Below are positions 1 through 8,620 of a stretch of 27,466 nucleotides of DNA, one piece after another. This stretch comes from an uncultured Christensenellaceae bacterium. Its GTDB lineage: Bacteria; Bacillota; Clostridia; Christensenellales; Christensenellaceae. Location of the stretch: NCBI GenBank assembly GCA_934373295.1, contig CAKROK010000024.1, positions 1 through 27,466 on the forward strand. Direction: 5' to 3'. The position numbers and the translations under genes were made by a program. Below the pieces are notes generated by a model. The model saw nothing but the letters and a program-made list of their open reading frames with translations. It did not search any database and had not been told where the DNA came from. The stretch's first letter is position 1. Each line of letters begins with the position of its first letter.

Positions 1-407
1 TTTTTTTGTCGTATCTTTCTTGATAAAGCATGCGTCGTCGCGATGAGCATCAGCGAAAGAAGTATGCCAAAACTGCTTACGATTATCAGCCCGACATCTC
101 CGCCGCAAAGTAAAAGCGACACCGTATAATACGCGAGCGTTATTGAGCATATCACAAAACAACCTCCCCAGCGCATTTTTCTATCCTTTGAAAAAAGACC
201 GTAAAGACCGCTTAATACAGTGAAAACTCCCGCCACCGCGCCAACCGTCGGGGACGCCCCCGGCGAGCTTATGTCCATCCATATGGAATACTTTATCTCT
301 TCAAAGAAATTCATTGCCTTTATTCCCATGAATATTGCAGCAAAGAGTCCATAGACGATCATAAGCACGCATGAAGTTGTAAAATACCATTTTTTCTTCA
401 TTCTCAT
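1..407 (-). CDS. Small multi-pass membrane protein, 3' end cut by window edge
   Basis: An open frame reads leftward from ATG at 407-405 to the window edge, giving 135 codons with no stop. The start has GGAG six bases upstream on the minus strand. The protein begins MRMKKKWYF and has about four hydrophobic segments: a first near residues 8-30, then two after a short hydrophilic stretch (residues 34-50), and a last one near the edge ending in a basic tail (SRKIRQK). This is the pattern of a small integral membrane protein. I recognise no family motif and assign no function. It is divergent from rplS across a 257-base gap. A weak minus-strand -10 candidate (TATAAT, plus-strand 492-497) lies in that gap, without a convincing -35. 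The true C-terminus is unknown. Confidence 0.7.
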   Translation of the reverse strand, partial: MRMKKKWYFTTSCVLMIVYGLFAAIFMGIKAMNFFEEIKYSIWMDISSPGASPTVGAVAGVFTVLSGLYGLFSKDRKMRWGGCFVICSITLAYYTVSLLLCGGDVGLIIVSSFGILLSLMLIATTHALSRKIRQK

Positions 408-553
408 AAATCGCTCCAATAACGATTAATACAACTCTCTATATGTAATTTTATACCTCATTTTAATATTTGTCAATGCTTTTTGCAAATAATTATAACA
501 TTTTATAAAAACTGTAACCGATTGTTCAGTCAATTCTGTTTCAAAAAAAGCGC

Positions 554-583
554 TTGCATTATATCAACACACTGTGCTATAAT
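554..583 (+). promoter_or_regulatory. Sigma-A type promoter of rplS
   Basis: TTGCAT at 554-559 and a perfect TATAAT at 578-583 are separated by 18 bases. Transcription would start near 590, leaving a leader of about 75 bases before rplS. The surrounding sequence is AT-rich, as expected for a strong vegetative promoter. Confidence 0.75.
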
Positions 584-594
584 TTTATGCGTAT

Positions 595-641
595 GACTAG
601 GGGCGGTCCTCTGGCTCGCATAGGGCGAGCGAACGAACGTC
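595..641 (+). promoter_or_regulatory. Structured rplS leader, candidate L19 autoregulatory RNA
   Basis: A perfect six-base-pair stem, GCTCGC (614-619) with GCGAGC (625-630), has a five-base loop. It can be enclosed by GAC (595-597) pairing with GTC (639-641). The element lies between the predicted start site and the AAGGAGG of rplS (651-657). Ribosomal protein L19 leaders are known upstream of rplS in Firmicutes and allow feedback control by L19. Assignment here rests on position and foldability, not on a covariance-model hit. Confidence 0.45.
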
Positions 642-664
642 TTTAAAAGGAAGGAGGAATAGTC

Positions 665-1003
665 ATGGATCTTATCAAGTATGTCGAGGGCAAGCAGATC
701 CGCACAGATCTCCCCAAGATCGAAATCGGCGACCTCTTAAAGGTCTACTTAAAGGTCAAGGAAGGCAACAGGGAAAGGCTTCAGGTATTCGAAGGTTACC
801 TCATCGCTCGTCAGGGCGGTGGCGTTTCCGAGACGATCACCATCCGCCGCATATCCTACGGCGTAGGCGTGGAGAGAGTTCTCCCCATCAACTCGCCCAA
901 GATCGACCACATCGAAAAGGTTAGAAGCGGCAAGGTCAGAAGAGCTAAGCTGTACTATCTCAGAGACAGAGTCGGCAAGGCCGCAAGGATCGCAAGCAAA
1001 TAA
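665..1003 (+). CDS. rplS: 50S ribosomal protein L19
   Basis: L19 is a large-subunit protein at the interface with the 30S subunit. The 112-residue length is normal. Recognisable family segments are the early DLPKIEIGD, the central FEGYLIARQGGG, the TIRRIS followed by GVGVERV, and the C-terminal YYLRDRVGKAARI. The ATG follows AAGGAGG (651-657) with seven bases between. Isoleucine codons are almost all ATC (11 of 12), unlike downstream genes, which fits a highly expressed gene. It is first in the cluster and has its own promoter, leader and terminator. Confidence 0.97.
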   Translation: MDLIKYVEGKQIRTDLPKIEIGDLLKVYLKVKEGNRERLQVFEGYLIARQGGGVSETITIRRISYGVGVERVLPINSPKIDHIEKVRSGKVRRAKLYYLRDRVGKAARIASK

Positions 1004-1011
1004 TTTTTTCG

Positions 1012-1045
1012 CCGTTCCCGTACTCCTCGGGGACGGTATTTTTTA
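1012..1045 (+). terminator. Rho-independent terminator after rplS
   Basis: CCGTTCCCG (1012-1020) pairs with CGGGGACGG (1028-1036) through nine base pairs, one a G-T wobble. The loop is seven bases and a T-rich run follows (1037-1045). Only 26 bases then remain before rbgA, too few for a separate promoter, so this terminator probably leaks and lowers expression of the downstream genes relative to rplS. Confidence 0.85.
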
Positions 1046-1071
1046 TCACTTAAAACAGGAGGCATAACCTC

Positions 1072-1911
1072 ATGAACATAAACTGGTATCCCGGACACAT
1101 GACCAAGGCGCGGCGCGAGCTTCAAGCCAAGATGAAGCTCATCGACCTCGTCATAGAGGTTCTGGACGCGCGCGCGCCCAAAAGCTCGCTAAACCCCGAT
1201 TTTCAAGATCTTTTTTCCAATAAGAAAAAACTCTACATATTAAATAAGGCGGATATGGCAGACCCCGCCGTCACCCGCCGCTGGGTAGAATATTTTGAAG
1301 CTCAGGGCATAAGCGCGATAAGCTACTCCGCGTTAGACGGAAACCCCGCCCTGTTAAAAAAGAAGATAACGGACACCGCACAGGAGATATCCGATAAATA
1401 CGCCAAAAAAGGCATGAACAAGACCGTGCGCGCGCTGGTCTGCGGCATACCCAACGTCGGAAAATCCGCAATATTAAACCGCCTTTACGGCAAAAAGAAA
1501 TTGCAGGAGGGCAACCGCCCGGGCGTGACGCGCTCCTTGGCGTGGGTGAAGCTGTCGCCCTATCTCGAGCTGATGGACTCCCCCGGCCTGCTCTGGCCCA
1601 AAATAGATGACGAGGAGACGGGCGCGGTGATAGCGCTCATCGGCTGCATAAAGACGGAAATTCTCGATGAAGAGGAGCTGGCGTTTCACCTCATAAACAA
1701 ATTAAAGGACGTCAACCCCGAGCTCATCCGCAAGCGCTATAATATTGACGAGCTTGAGAATCAGCCCTGGGACATAATGACGCAGATATGTCAGAAAAGA
1801 GGATTTTTACTGCGCGGGGGCGAAATAGATACCGAAAGGGGTTCAAAAATGCTACTCGGCGAGTTTTCCACGGCGAAGCTCGGCCGGCTGTCATTGGAAA
1901 AGCCCGAATAA
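1072..1911 (+). CDS. rbgA: Ribosome biogenesis GTPase RbgA (YlqF)
   Basis: RbgA is a circularly permuted GTPase needed for late assembly of the 50S subunit in Firmicutes. The N-terminus has the diagnostic NWYPGHMTKA. The GTPase motifs appear in permuted order: G4 NKAD at residues 58-61, then G1 GIPNVGKS at 125-132, G2-like GVTR at 151-154, and G3 DSPG at 169-172. A C-terminal helical domain follows that binds rRNA in the family. The 279-residue length is close to the B. subtilis protein. The start has AGGAGG upstream. Its position right after rplS is conserved in Firmicutes and fits a shared role in building the 50S subunit. No key residue is missing. Confidence 0.96.
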   Translation: MNINWYPGHMTKARRELQAKMKLIDLVIEVLDARAPKSSLNPDFQDLFSNKKKLYILNKADMADPAVTRRWVEYFEAQGISAISYSALDGNPALLKKKITDTAQEISDKYAKKGMNKTVRALVCGIPNVGKSAILNRLYGKKKLQEGNRPGVTRSLAWVKLSPYLELMDSPGLLWPKIDDEETGAVIALIGCIKTEILDEEELAFHLINKLKDVNPELIRKRYNIDELENQPWDIMTQICQKRGFLLRGGEIDTERGSKMLLGEFSTAKLGRLSLEKPE

Positions 1912-1928
1912 GCGCAGAGGATATATAA

Positions 1929-2537
1929 ATGAACGAAGATTTTTTTCTCCATGAGAGGGAATATTGGCTGAGCGGCAGCTATATGGCCGGAATGGACGAG
2001 GCGGGAAGAGGCCCCCTCGCCGGTCCGGTCGTGGCTGCCGCTGTGCTTTTTCCTAAGGAAATAATAATAGAAGGCATAAACGACTCCAAGAAATTGAGCG
2101 AAAAGAAGCGCGAGGCGCTCTATGAGCAGATAGTCTCGAGCGCGCTCACGGGCGTGGGCATTGTGGACGCGCGCGAGATCGACGAGACGAACATCCTCAT
2201 AGCGGCGCGCCGTGCATTTTCACTCGCCGCGCAGGCCCTTCCCGTGACGCCCGATTTTTTCTATACCGACTACATCACTGGGCTTACACTGCCCGCCCCG
2301 CATGAATCCGTCGTAAAGGGCGACCAGAATATCTACTCCGTCGCGGCAGCGTCCATAGTCGCAAAGGTGACGAGGGACCGCATGATGCGCGAATATGCCC
2401 AAAAATACCCCGGCTACGGCTTTGATAAGCACAAGGGCTACGGCACAAAGGCGCATTACGAGGCGATAGAGAGGCTGGGCATAAGCCCCATACACCGCCG
2501 CACCTTTTTAAAAAAGATACTCGGCGAGCAGTCATGA
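1929..2537 (+). CDS. rnhB: Ribonuclease HII
   Basis: RNase HII cleaves RNA in RNA-DNA hybrids and starts removal of misincorporated ribonucleotides. The N-terminal catalytic motif GMDEAGRGPLAGPVV (about residues 21-35) carries the Asp-Glu metal ligands. DSKKLSEKKRE, SIVAKVTRDR and HKGYGT follow in the family order. The protein is 202 residues, a typical length. The start is preceded by AGAGGA, 17 bases after rbgA. Its stop overlaps the start of yraN in an ATGA arrangement, which indicates translational coupling. The rbgA-rnhB pairing is common in Firmicutes. Confidence 0.97.
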   Translation: MNEDFFLHEREYWLSGSYMAGMDEAGRGPLAGPVVAAAVLFPKEIIIEGINDSKKLSEKKREALYEQIVSSALTGVGIVDAREIDETNILIAARRAFSLAAQALPVTPDFFYTDYITGLTLPAPHESVVKGDQNIYSVAAASIVAKVTRDRMMREYAQKYPGYGFDKHKGYGTKAHYEAIERLGISPIHRRTFLKKILGEQS

Positions 2538-2887
2538 GCGGACATAATATCGCCGTGGGCAGGCTGGGCGAAAATAAAGCAGTTGATTATTTGGCAAAAA
2601 AAGGTTACATTATAATAGAAAGAAACCATCGCACCCCCTTCGGTGAGATAGACATAATCGCCCAAAGGCCGCCGCTCACGGTGTTTTGTGAGGTGAAAAC
2701 GCGCTCTACCCCGTTAAACGGACTGGGCAGAGAGGCGATAAGCCCCAAAAAGCTCGGGCATATGCTCAAAAGCGCCGAATACTATTGCGCAATGCACGAT
2801 TTGGAAAACTCTCCCGTGCGCATAGACGTGATAGAAATAACACTTAGCGAAAACAGCCTCGTTCACTTCGAGGACGCCCTTTCATAG
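2534..2887 (+). CDS. yraN: YraN/UPF0102 family nuclease-like protein
   Basis: This 117-residue protein matches the UPF0102 (YraN) family, a small PD-(D/E)XK nuclease-like fold. Key elements are GRLGENKAVDYL near the start, GEIDII at residues 37-42 and the catalytic-type EVKTR at 53-57. This gives the E...D...ExK layout of the fold. The cellular role is not firmly established; links to DNA recombination or repair have been suggested from its fold and neighbours. It overlaps rnhB by four bases and is followed by AGGAGG for the next gene. Length is typical and nothing is missing. Confidence 0.9.
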   Translation: MSGHNIAVGRLGENKAVDYLAKKGYIIIERNHRTPFGEIDIIAQRPPLTVFCEVKTRSTPLNGLGREAISPKKLGHMLKSAEYYCAMHDLENSPVRIDVIEITLSENSLVHFEDALS

Positions 2888-2903
2888 GAGGACCGCAATT
2901 TTT

Positions 2904-5900
2904 ATGAAAAAGCTGATATCCGCGCTCTTGGCGCTAATGCTGATAATGCTCATCCCCACCGCCGCGCTCGCGCAGGGCGATAACGAGCTTATACCAAACG
3001 CCGATTTTTCACAATGGCTGAACGGCACGCCCGAGGGCTGGACGTTCTATTCCCCCACGGGCACGCTCTCACAAAATACCGAGGGCAAGCCCCATATATC
3101 CCTTGACGAAAGCGACTTCGCGCTGTTGACGCGCCAGATCACGCTCAAGGCGGAGACGTGCTATAGGATAACCTGCCCCGTGAGCGGGGACGTCACGGAC
3201 GACGAGGGCGTGGGCGCGAACATCAATATAGAATATCAGGGCGCTTATTCCACATTGACGGACGGCGTTCTTTCGATATGCGTGCGCACGAACGTCGCAG
3301 ATACTCAGGACTACATGCTGCGCATAGGCATAGGCGACGAATACAGCCCCGCGCGCGGTACGCTTGACTTGGGCGGTTTGAGCATAGAGGAGCTTTCCGT
3401 CATTCCGGAGGACGTCCCCGTGTATACCCTCGTGGGCGAAATAGGCATTTACGGCTATTCCGAACAATCCCCCGCAAAGAGCGAGGAGCAGATCGATGAG
3501 GAGGACTTGCCCTCGTATAACGATATCGGACTGCTGCTGTGCTGTCTCATCGCGATACTCGCGGCGTATCTTCTCGTAACGGGCGTTAACGGAAAGCGCC
3601 TGGGCAACATATTAGGCAGCCGCAGTACGGTGTGCGCGATGTTCATATTCGCGTTTCTTCTGCGCCTGTTCGTCGCGGTGAAGTCGGGCGGCGGGCTGGA
3701 GACTGACCTGAGCTGCTTTAGAGGCTGGGCGTCCATGACGCAGGAATACGGCCTTTCCGGCTTTTATGAGAGCGGCATATTTGCGGATTATCCGCCCGCG
3801 TATATGTACGTGCTGTGGGTAATAGCGAGCTTTGCGCGGTTGGTGGGATTATCCTATCAGAGCGCGGCGTTTTTGCTCTTATTAAAGCTTCCCGCGATAA
3901 TTTGTGATATGCTGATAGGCTATCTCATATACCGCTTCGGCATAAAAAAGCTGGGCAGGGGCGCAAGCACGCTTACAAGCCTGTTCATGCTGTTAAGCCC
4001 CATGGTCATAATAGTTTCATGCTCATGGGCGCAGATAGATTCCGTATTCACCCTCGCGCTATTGGGCGTGCTGCTGTTCATGTACCGCAAAAAGACGGTC
4101 GCGGCGAGCGGCGTTTGGATGCTCGCGCTTATGATAAAGCCGCAGGCACTTTTAATCGCGCCAATTATCGCGATAGTCATAATAAACGAAATAGCGCATA
4201 AGGAGACGAGAAAGCGCATATTGATAGACCTCACGCTGTGCATCCCCGTGATGCTCACGGTCTATACCGTCATATCCCTGCCCATGAAGGGCGGACAGGG
4301 CTTCTTCTATGTATTCACGCGTATGCTGGAGACGACGGGACAGTACGACTACGCCAGCGTCAACGCATTCAACCTGTTCGCGCTCGCGGGGGGCAACTTC
4401 ACAGACGCAAACACGGGCTTCCTGTTCACGAGCTATAAGGCGATGGGCTGGATAATGATAGCGCTCTCCACCGCACTCTGCGCATATCTCTACATAAAGA
4501 AAAACGACAGAAAATACATATTTATAACCTCGGCGATATACCTGACCTGCATATTCATGTTCGCTCATTCCATGCACGAGCGCTACATATACCCCGCCGT
4601 CATACTGTTCATGTTCGCGGCGGTGCTGCATGATTCCCGCCGTCTTTTGAGCGCGGCCGCGGCGCTGTCCGCAGGCGCGTTCGTGAACATTTTCGCCGTG
4701 CTTTCCTTTGACGGCGTGGGCACTACGTTTTTGCCGTATGTCATCGTGCTCATCGGCTCGATACTCTTCTTAGCGGCATTCGCATGGACGGCGGTGTGCT
4801 GTGCGCGGTTCTATAAGAACGAGCCGGACAAACCTTTAAGCTATGATTTTACGGAGGTCCCCCCGCTCAGTCAGCGCCATATCGACGCGGCGAAGGTACG
4901 CTTGGGCGAAAGTCCCGACAAAAAGCGGCGCATAACCAAAAAGGACATGCTAATAATGCTCGCCATAACGGCGGTGTATTCGATAGCCGCGTTCACAAAC
5001 CTCGGCAGTCTCAATATCCCCGAGCCTGCGACTGTGCTCAACAAATCGGGAGACAGCGTCATAATAGAGCTTCCCGAGGAGACGCAGATAGACAAGATAC
5101 AATACTATGCGGGCTACTGTGAGGGCAATTTTGAGGTGTCCTGCGCGCTTTCGGACGACACGGACTTCTTTGACATAGGCGAGACGGTCGAGCACGAATA
5201 CAGCGACATGTTCCGCTGGCAGTCCGTCGATATCGGCTGCTCGGCAAAATACATCAAGCTCACGCTAACGAGCGGCGAAATGGAGTTCAGGGAGATAGGG
5301 CTTAAAAACACTGACGGCTTTATTAGACCCGTCGACGCAAAATACATCCTCTCCGACGGCAGCGAAAAGGACGCAAGCGAGGTCATAGACGAGTTTGACG
5401 AGCTTCCGCACAACGGCACGAGCTACATGACGGAGATGTATTTTGACGAGGTGTATCACGCGCGCACGGCGTATGAGTACATCCACGGCATATATCCCTA
5501 TGAGATAACCCATCCCCCGCTCGGCAAGGCGTTTATCGCATTAGGCTGCATGATATTCGGCTTTAACCCGTTCGGCTGGCGGTGTATGGGCGCGCTCGCG
5601 GGCGTGCTCATGCTCCCCGTGATGTACATCTTCGTAAAGCGCATCTTTAAGAACACAAAGTGGGCGGCGTTCGCCACGGCGCTGTTCTCCGTCGAGTTTA
5701 TGCACTTCGTACAGACGCGCATAGCCACGATAGACAGCTTCTCCGTGCTGTTCATAATGCTCATGTATATGTGCATGTACGAGTATTCTCAGCACAACCT
5801 CTTAAAGGAAAAGCTGTCAAAGACGCTCCTGCCGCTGGGCATGAGCGGGCTGTTCTTCGCGCTGGGCGCCGCGACAAAGTGGATATGCCTGTATGCCGCG

Positions 5901-6674
5901 CCGGGTCTGTGCATACTGTTCTTCTATACCGTATTCTGCCGCGCAAAGGAGCGAAGCCTATTGAGGCAGGAGGGCAATTTTGGCGCCTATCCCGGCTACG
6001 CTAAAAAGCTCACGCTCACCATCATATTCTGCGTCGGGGTGTTTTTGATACTCCCCGCGGCGGTATATATTTTGAGCTATTATCCGTATTATAACGCGAT
6101 GCACGGCGATTACGGCCTGATCGACGTATGGAAAAATCAGACGTATATGCTAAGCTATCACGGCAACCTCTCGGGCGACCCGCATCCGTATCAGTCGAGC
6201 GTATATACCTGGCCGTTCGTGATACGCCCCGTGTACTTCTTCCTGGGCGACGACCTGCACGCGAACATGCGCTCCATCATATGGTGTCTCGGTCATCCGC
6301 TCATATACATCGGCGGGACATTCTGCTGCGTCGGTCTTATCGGCCGTCGAGGCGAGGCAAAGCGCGGCTTTAAGGGGCTGCCCTTTATACTCGTCGCGCT
6401 CGCATGGCAGCTCATGCCCTGGGTCATAATCACGCGCGAGGTGTTCCACTATCACTTCTTCGCGTCCGTGCCCTTCCTGATAATTCTGATAACCTATTTT
6501 ATGAGGTATTTATGCGATAGATACGGCAAAAAGGGAAGGATAATAGCAATAGTCTTTCTCGCGGCGAGCGCAGCTCTGTTCATATTGTTCTATCCCGCGC
6601 TGTCCGGCGTACCCATGAGCGTATGGTGGGCGCGGCTGATAAAGTGGTCCCCGCTCTGGCCCGTTTCGGTATGA
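2904..6674 (+). CDS. Giant two-module GT-C glycosyltransferase (PMT-type C-terminal half)
   Basis: This 1256-residue membrane protein joins several modules. Residues 1-24 form a signal peptide. Residues 28-175 look like an extracytoplasmic carbohydrate-binding beta-sandwich (NADFSQWLNG...EGW). Membrane segments begin near 207. A first GT-C module (about 240-640) has an early-loop Asp (ETDLSCFRGW, D268), YPPAYMY, WAQIDS at 375-380, KPQALL and HERYIYP. A basic linker, one membrane segment (about 682-698) and a second beta-rich, discoidin-like stretch (705-800) follow. A second GT-C module (about 840-1256) has FDEVYHARTA (847-856) and THPPLGK (869-875), typical of protein O-mannosyltransferase/ArnT-like GT39 enzymes. 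Such enzymes use polyprenyl-phosphate sugars outside the membrane. AGGAGG (2886-2891) supports the start. The acceptor and sugar are unknown. The next gene encodes a GtrA protein, consistent with lipid-linked sugar transfer. Confidence 0.85.
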   Translation: MKKLISALLALMLIMLIPTAALAQGDNELIPNADFSQWLNGTPEGWTFYSPTGTLSQNTEGKPHISLDESDFALLTRQITLKAETCYRITCPVSGDVTDDEGVGANINIEYQGAYSTLTDGVLSICVRTNVADTQDYMLRIGIGDEYSPARGTLDLGGLSIEELSVIPEDVPVYTLVGEIGIYGYSEQSPAKSEEQIDEEDLPSYNDIGLLLCCLIAILAAYLLVTGVNGKRLGNILGSRSTVCAMFIFAFLLRLFVAVKSGGGLETDLSCFRGWASMTQEYGLSGFYESGIFADYPPAYMYVLWVIASFARLVGLSYQSAAFLLLLKLPAIICDMLIGYLIYRFGIKKLGRGASTLTSLFMLLSPMVIIVSCSWAQIDSVFTLALLGVLLFMYRKKTVAASGVWMLALMIKPQALLIAPIIAIVIINEIAHKETRKRILIDLTLCIPVMLTVYTVISLPMKGGQGFFYVFTRMLETTGQYDYASVNAFNLFALAGGNFTDANTGFLFTSYKAMGWIMIALSTALCAYLYIKKNDRKYIFITSAIYLTCIFMFAHSMHERYIYPAVILFMFAAVLHDSRRLLSAAAALSAGAFVNIFAVLSFDGVGTTFLPYVIVLIGSILFLAAFAWTAVCCARFYKNEPDKPLSYDFTEVPPLSQRHIDAAKVRLGESPDKKRRITKKDMLIMLAITAVYSIAAFTNLGSLNIPEPATVLNKSGDSVIIELPEETQIDKIQYYAGYCEGNFEVSCALSDDTDFFDIGETVEHEYSDMFRWQSVDIGCSAKYIKLTLTSGEMEFREIGLKNTDGFIRPVDAKYILSDGSEKDASEVIDEFDELPHNGTSYMTEMYFDEVYHARTAYEYIHGIYPYEITHPPLGKAFIALGCMIFGFNPFGWRCMGALAGVLMLPVMYIFVKRIFKNTKWAAFATALFSVEFMHFVQTRIATIDSFSVLFIMLMYMCMYEYSQHNLLKEKLSKTLLPLGMSGLFFALGAATKWICLYAAPGLCILFFYTVFCRAKERSLLRQEGNFGAYPGYAKKLTLTIIFCVGVFLILPAAVYILSYYPYYNAMHGDYGLIDVWKNQTYMLSYHGNLSGDPHPYQSSVYTWPFVIRPVYFFLGDDLHANMRSIIWCLGHPLIYIGGTFCCVGLIGRRGEAKRGFKGLPFILVALAWQLMPWVIITREVFHYHFFASVPFLIILITYFMRYLCDRYGKKGRIIAIVFLAASAALFILFYPALSGVPMSVWWARLIKWSPLWPVSV

Positions 6675-6678
6675 TATC

Positions 6679-7086
6679 ATGAAGAGGATAAACCGCGATA
6701 CCATAAAGCGCCTGATAAAGTTCTTCGGCTGTACCCAGGCGGCGTGGTGGCTGGATCTTTGCATATACACCCTGCTGTTTCAGGTATTAAAGCGAGATGC
6801 GATACTTTCAAAGGGCATCTCCTATACCTGCGGCGCGATATTGAGCTATACGCTTAACAGAAGGTTCACCTTTAAGGATAATAATAGCATATCGGCGACT
6901 CTGCCCCGCTTTATCGTCATAAACCTGCTTGCGCTGGGCGCGTCTCTCACGTCCATGCACATCTTCGGCAATCTGCTCGGGCTTCACATGTGGATATGCT
7001 ATTTCCTGTCCATCGTGTTCTCGTTTTCGGTGAACTATCTGGGCAACAGGTTCTGGGTTTTTAAAGGAGAAAAAGAGGAGGAATAG
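6679..7086 (+). CDS. GtrA-family membrane protein, putative lipid-linked sugar flippase
   Basis: This 135-residue protein has about four hydrophobic segments. It carries GtrA-family hallmarks: an N-terminal basic stretch leading into FFGCTQAAWWLD, the RRFTFKD loop after the second segment, and a C-terminal NRFWVFKG. GtrA proteins are thought to move or present polyprenyl-phosphate-linked sugars across the membrane for GT-C enzymes. It starts four bases after the stop of the giant glycosyltransferase, so the two are probably co-translated and act together. No polyprenyl-phosphate sugar synthase (GT2) is visible in this window to complete the pathway. Assignment to the family is firm; the substrate is not known. 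Confidence 0.85.
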   Translation: MKRINRDTIKRLIKFFGCTQAAWWLDLCIYTLLFQVLKRDAILSKGISYTCGAILSYTLNRRFTFKDNNSISATLPRFIVINLLALGASLTSMHIFGNLLGLHMWICYFLSIVFSFSVNYLGNRFWVFKGEKEEE

Positions 7087-7092
7087 TAGAGT

Positions 7093-8619
7093 ATGCTCGC
7101 AAAATCAGAGAGCAGCGGCCTAATAGGTCTAAACGGCTTTAGGGTATGCATTGAGGCGGACGTCTCGGGCGGCGTGCCCAGCTATGAGCTCGTCGGTCTG
7201 CCGGACGCGGCGGTCAAGGAATCGCGCGAGCGCGTAAAGGCGGCGATTAAAAACAGCAGCTTAAACTACCCCGGCGGCAGGATAATAATAAACCTCGCCC
7301 CCGCCGACCTCAAAAAAGAGGGCTCGGTCTACGACCTGCCCATAGCCGCGGCGCTGTTGGCGGCGTCCATGCAGATACCCGCGGACGAGCTTTCCGATAC
7401 CGCGCTTTTGGGGGAGCTGGCGCTGGATGGCTCGATACGCCCCGTGCGCGGCGCGCTGCCCATGGTGATAGACCTCATGCGTCGCGGGATGAAGCGCGTC
7501 ATATTAAGCGACAAAAACGCGCTCGAGGCGGCATATATCGATGGAATAGACGTCCTTGCTGCGAAAAACCTCACGCAGGTCGTTCGACACTTTTTACGGG
7601 CGGACAGAATATCCCCCGCTCCCACCGCCGCGTTTAAGGCGGAGGAATCGGGCGAGACTCTCTTTGAAAACGACTTCGCATTCATAAAGGGACAGGAGGG
7701 CGCAAAGCGCGCCGTCGAGATAGCCGTCGCGGGCGGACACAACATACTTTTCATCGGCCCGCCCGGCTCGGGAAAATCCATGATAGCCAAGGCCGTGCCC
7801 ACCATAATGCCCACGTTTTCGCTGGAGGAATCGTTAGAGGCGAGCAAGATACACTCCGTTGCGGGGATGCTCAAAAACGGCATACTCACAAAACGTCCGT
7901 TTCGCTCACCGCACCACACGAGCAGCACAGTCGCGCTCACGGGCGGCGCAAAGGGGCCGGGTGAGATATCGCTCGCGCATACGGGCGTGTTGTTCTTAGA
8001 CGAGCTGCCCGAGTTTAAGCGCGAGGCGCTCGAGGCCCTCCGGCAGCCGCTCGAGGATGGGCGCGTGACGATATCACGCGCGGGCTTTAAGCAGGACTTT
8101 CCCGCGCAGTTCACGCTAATAGCGTCCATGAACCCATGCCCCTGCGGATATTACGGCGACCGCTCGGGGAAATGCCGATGCAGCCAATTTCAGATAAGAA
8201 ACTACCTCTCGCGCATATCCGGCCCGTTCTTAAATCGACTGGATGTAATGTGGGAGGTGTCCCGTCCCGAGTTTTCAGAGCTGCGCAGTACGGCGCACGA
8301 GGAAAGCTCCGCACAGATAAAAAAGCGCGTGGATGCCGCGCGGGATATCCAGCGCAGGCGTTACGCGGGGACGAAGATATACTGCAACGCACAGCTCACG
8401 GGCGAGCTGTTGGAGAGATATTGCGCGTTAGACGCGCGCGCAGAGGGGCTTTTGCGCATGGCGTTCAACAGCATGAGCATGTCGGCGCGGGCGTATAAGC
8501 GCATATTATGCGTCGCGCGCACGATCGCCGATCTTCAGGGAAGCGAGAACATCACTGAAAAGCACGTCGCGGAGGCGATACAGTACCGCGCATTAGACAG
8601 AAAATACTGGGGGGATTAA
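7093..8619 (+). CDS. comM: YifB/ComM-like Mg-chelatase-related AAA+ ATPase
   Basis: The 508-residue length and motifs fit the YifB/ComM family. An N-terminal Lon-protease-like fold (about 1-170, with GLPDAAVKESRERV) precedes the AAA+ module. Walker A is GPPGSGKS (222-229) and Walker B is FLDELPEF (301-308). A cysteine-rich NPCPCGYYGD...KCRC loop lies near 347-363. In Vibrio and Haemophilus, ComM is a helicase that extends heteroduplex during natural transformation. That role is plausible here because dprA follows after one base, but it is inferred. GAGGA upstream of ATG 7093 supports the start. Confidence 0.9.
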   Translation: MLAKSESSGLIGLNGFRVCIEADVSGGVPSYELVGLPDAAVKESRERVKAAIKNSSLNYPGGRIIINLAPADLKKEGSVYDLPIAAALLAASMQIPADELSDTALLGELALDGSIRPVRGALPMVIDLMRRGMKRVILSDKNALEAAYIDGIDVLAAKNLTQVVRHFLRADRISPAPTAAFKAEESGETLFENDFAFIKGQEGAKRAVEIAVAGGHNILFIGPPGSGKSMIAKAVPTIMPTFSLEESLEASKIHSVAGMLKNGILTKRPFRSPHHTSSTVALTGGAKGPGEISLAHTGVLFLDELPEFKREALEALRQPLEDGRVTISRAGFKQDFPAQFTLIASMNPCPCGYYGDRSGKCRCSQFQIRNYLSRISGPFLNRLDVMWEVSRPEFSELRSTAHEESSAQIKKRVDAARDIQRRRYAGTKIYCNAQLTGELLERYCALDARAEGLLRMAFNSMSMSARAYKRILCVARTIADLQGSENITEKHVAEAIQYRALDRKYWGD

Positions 8620-8620
8620 A

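Noticed and set aside
7329..8129. 266-codon minus-strand open frame opposite comM
   Set aside because: It is antisense to a well-supported AAA+ gene and arises from its GC-rich codon pattern; no family motif is seen.
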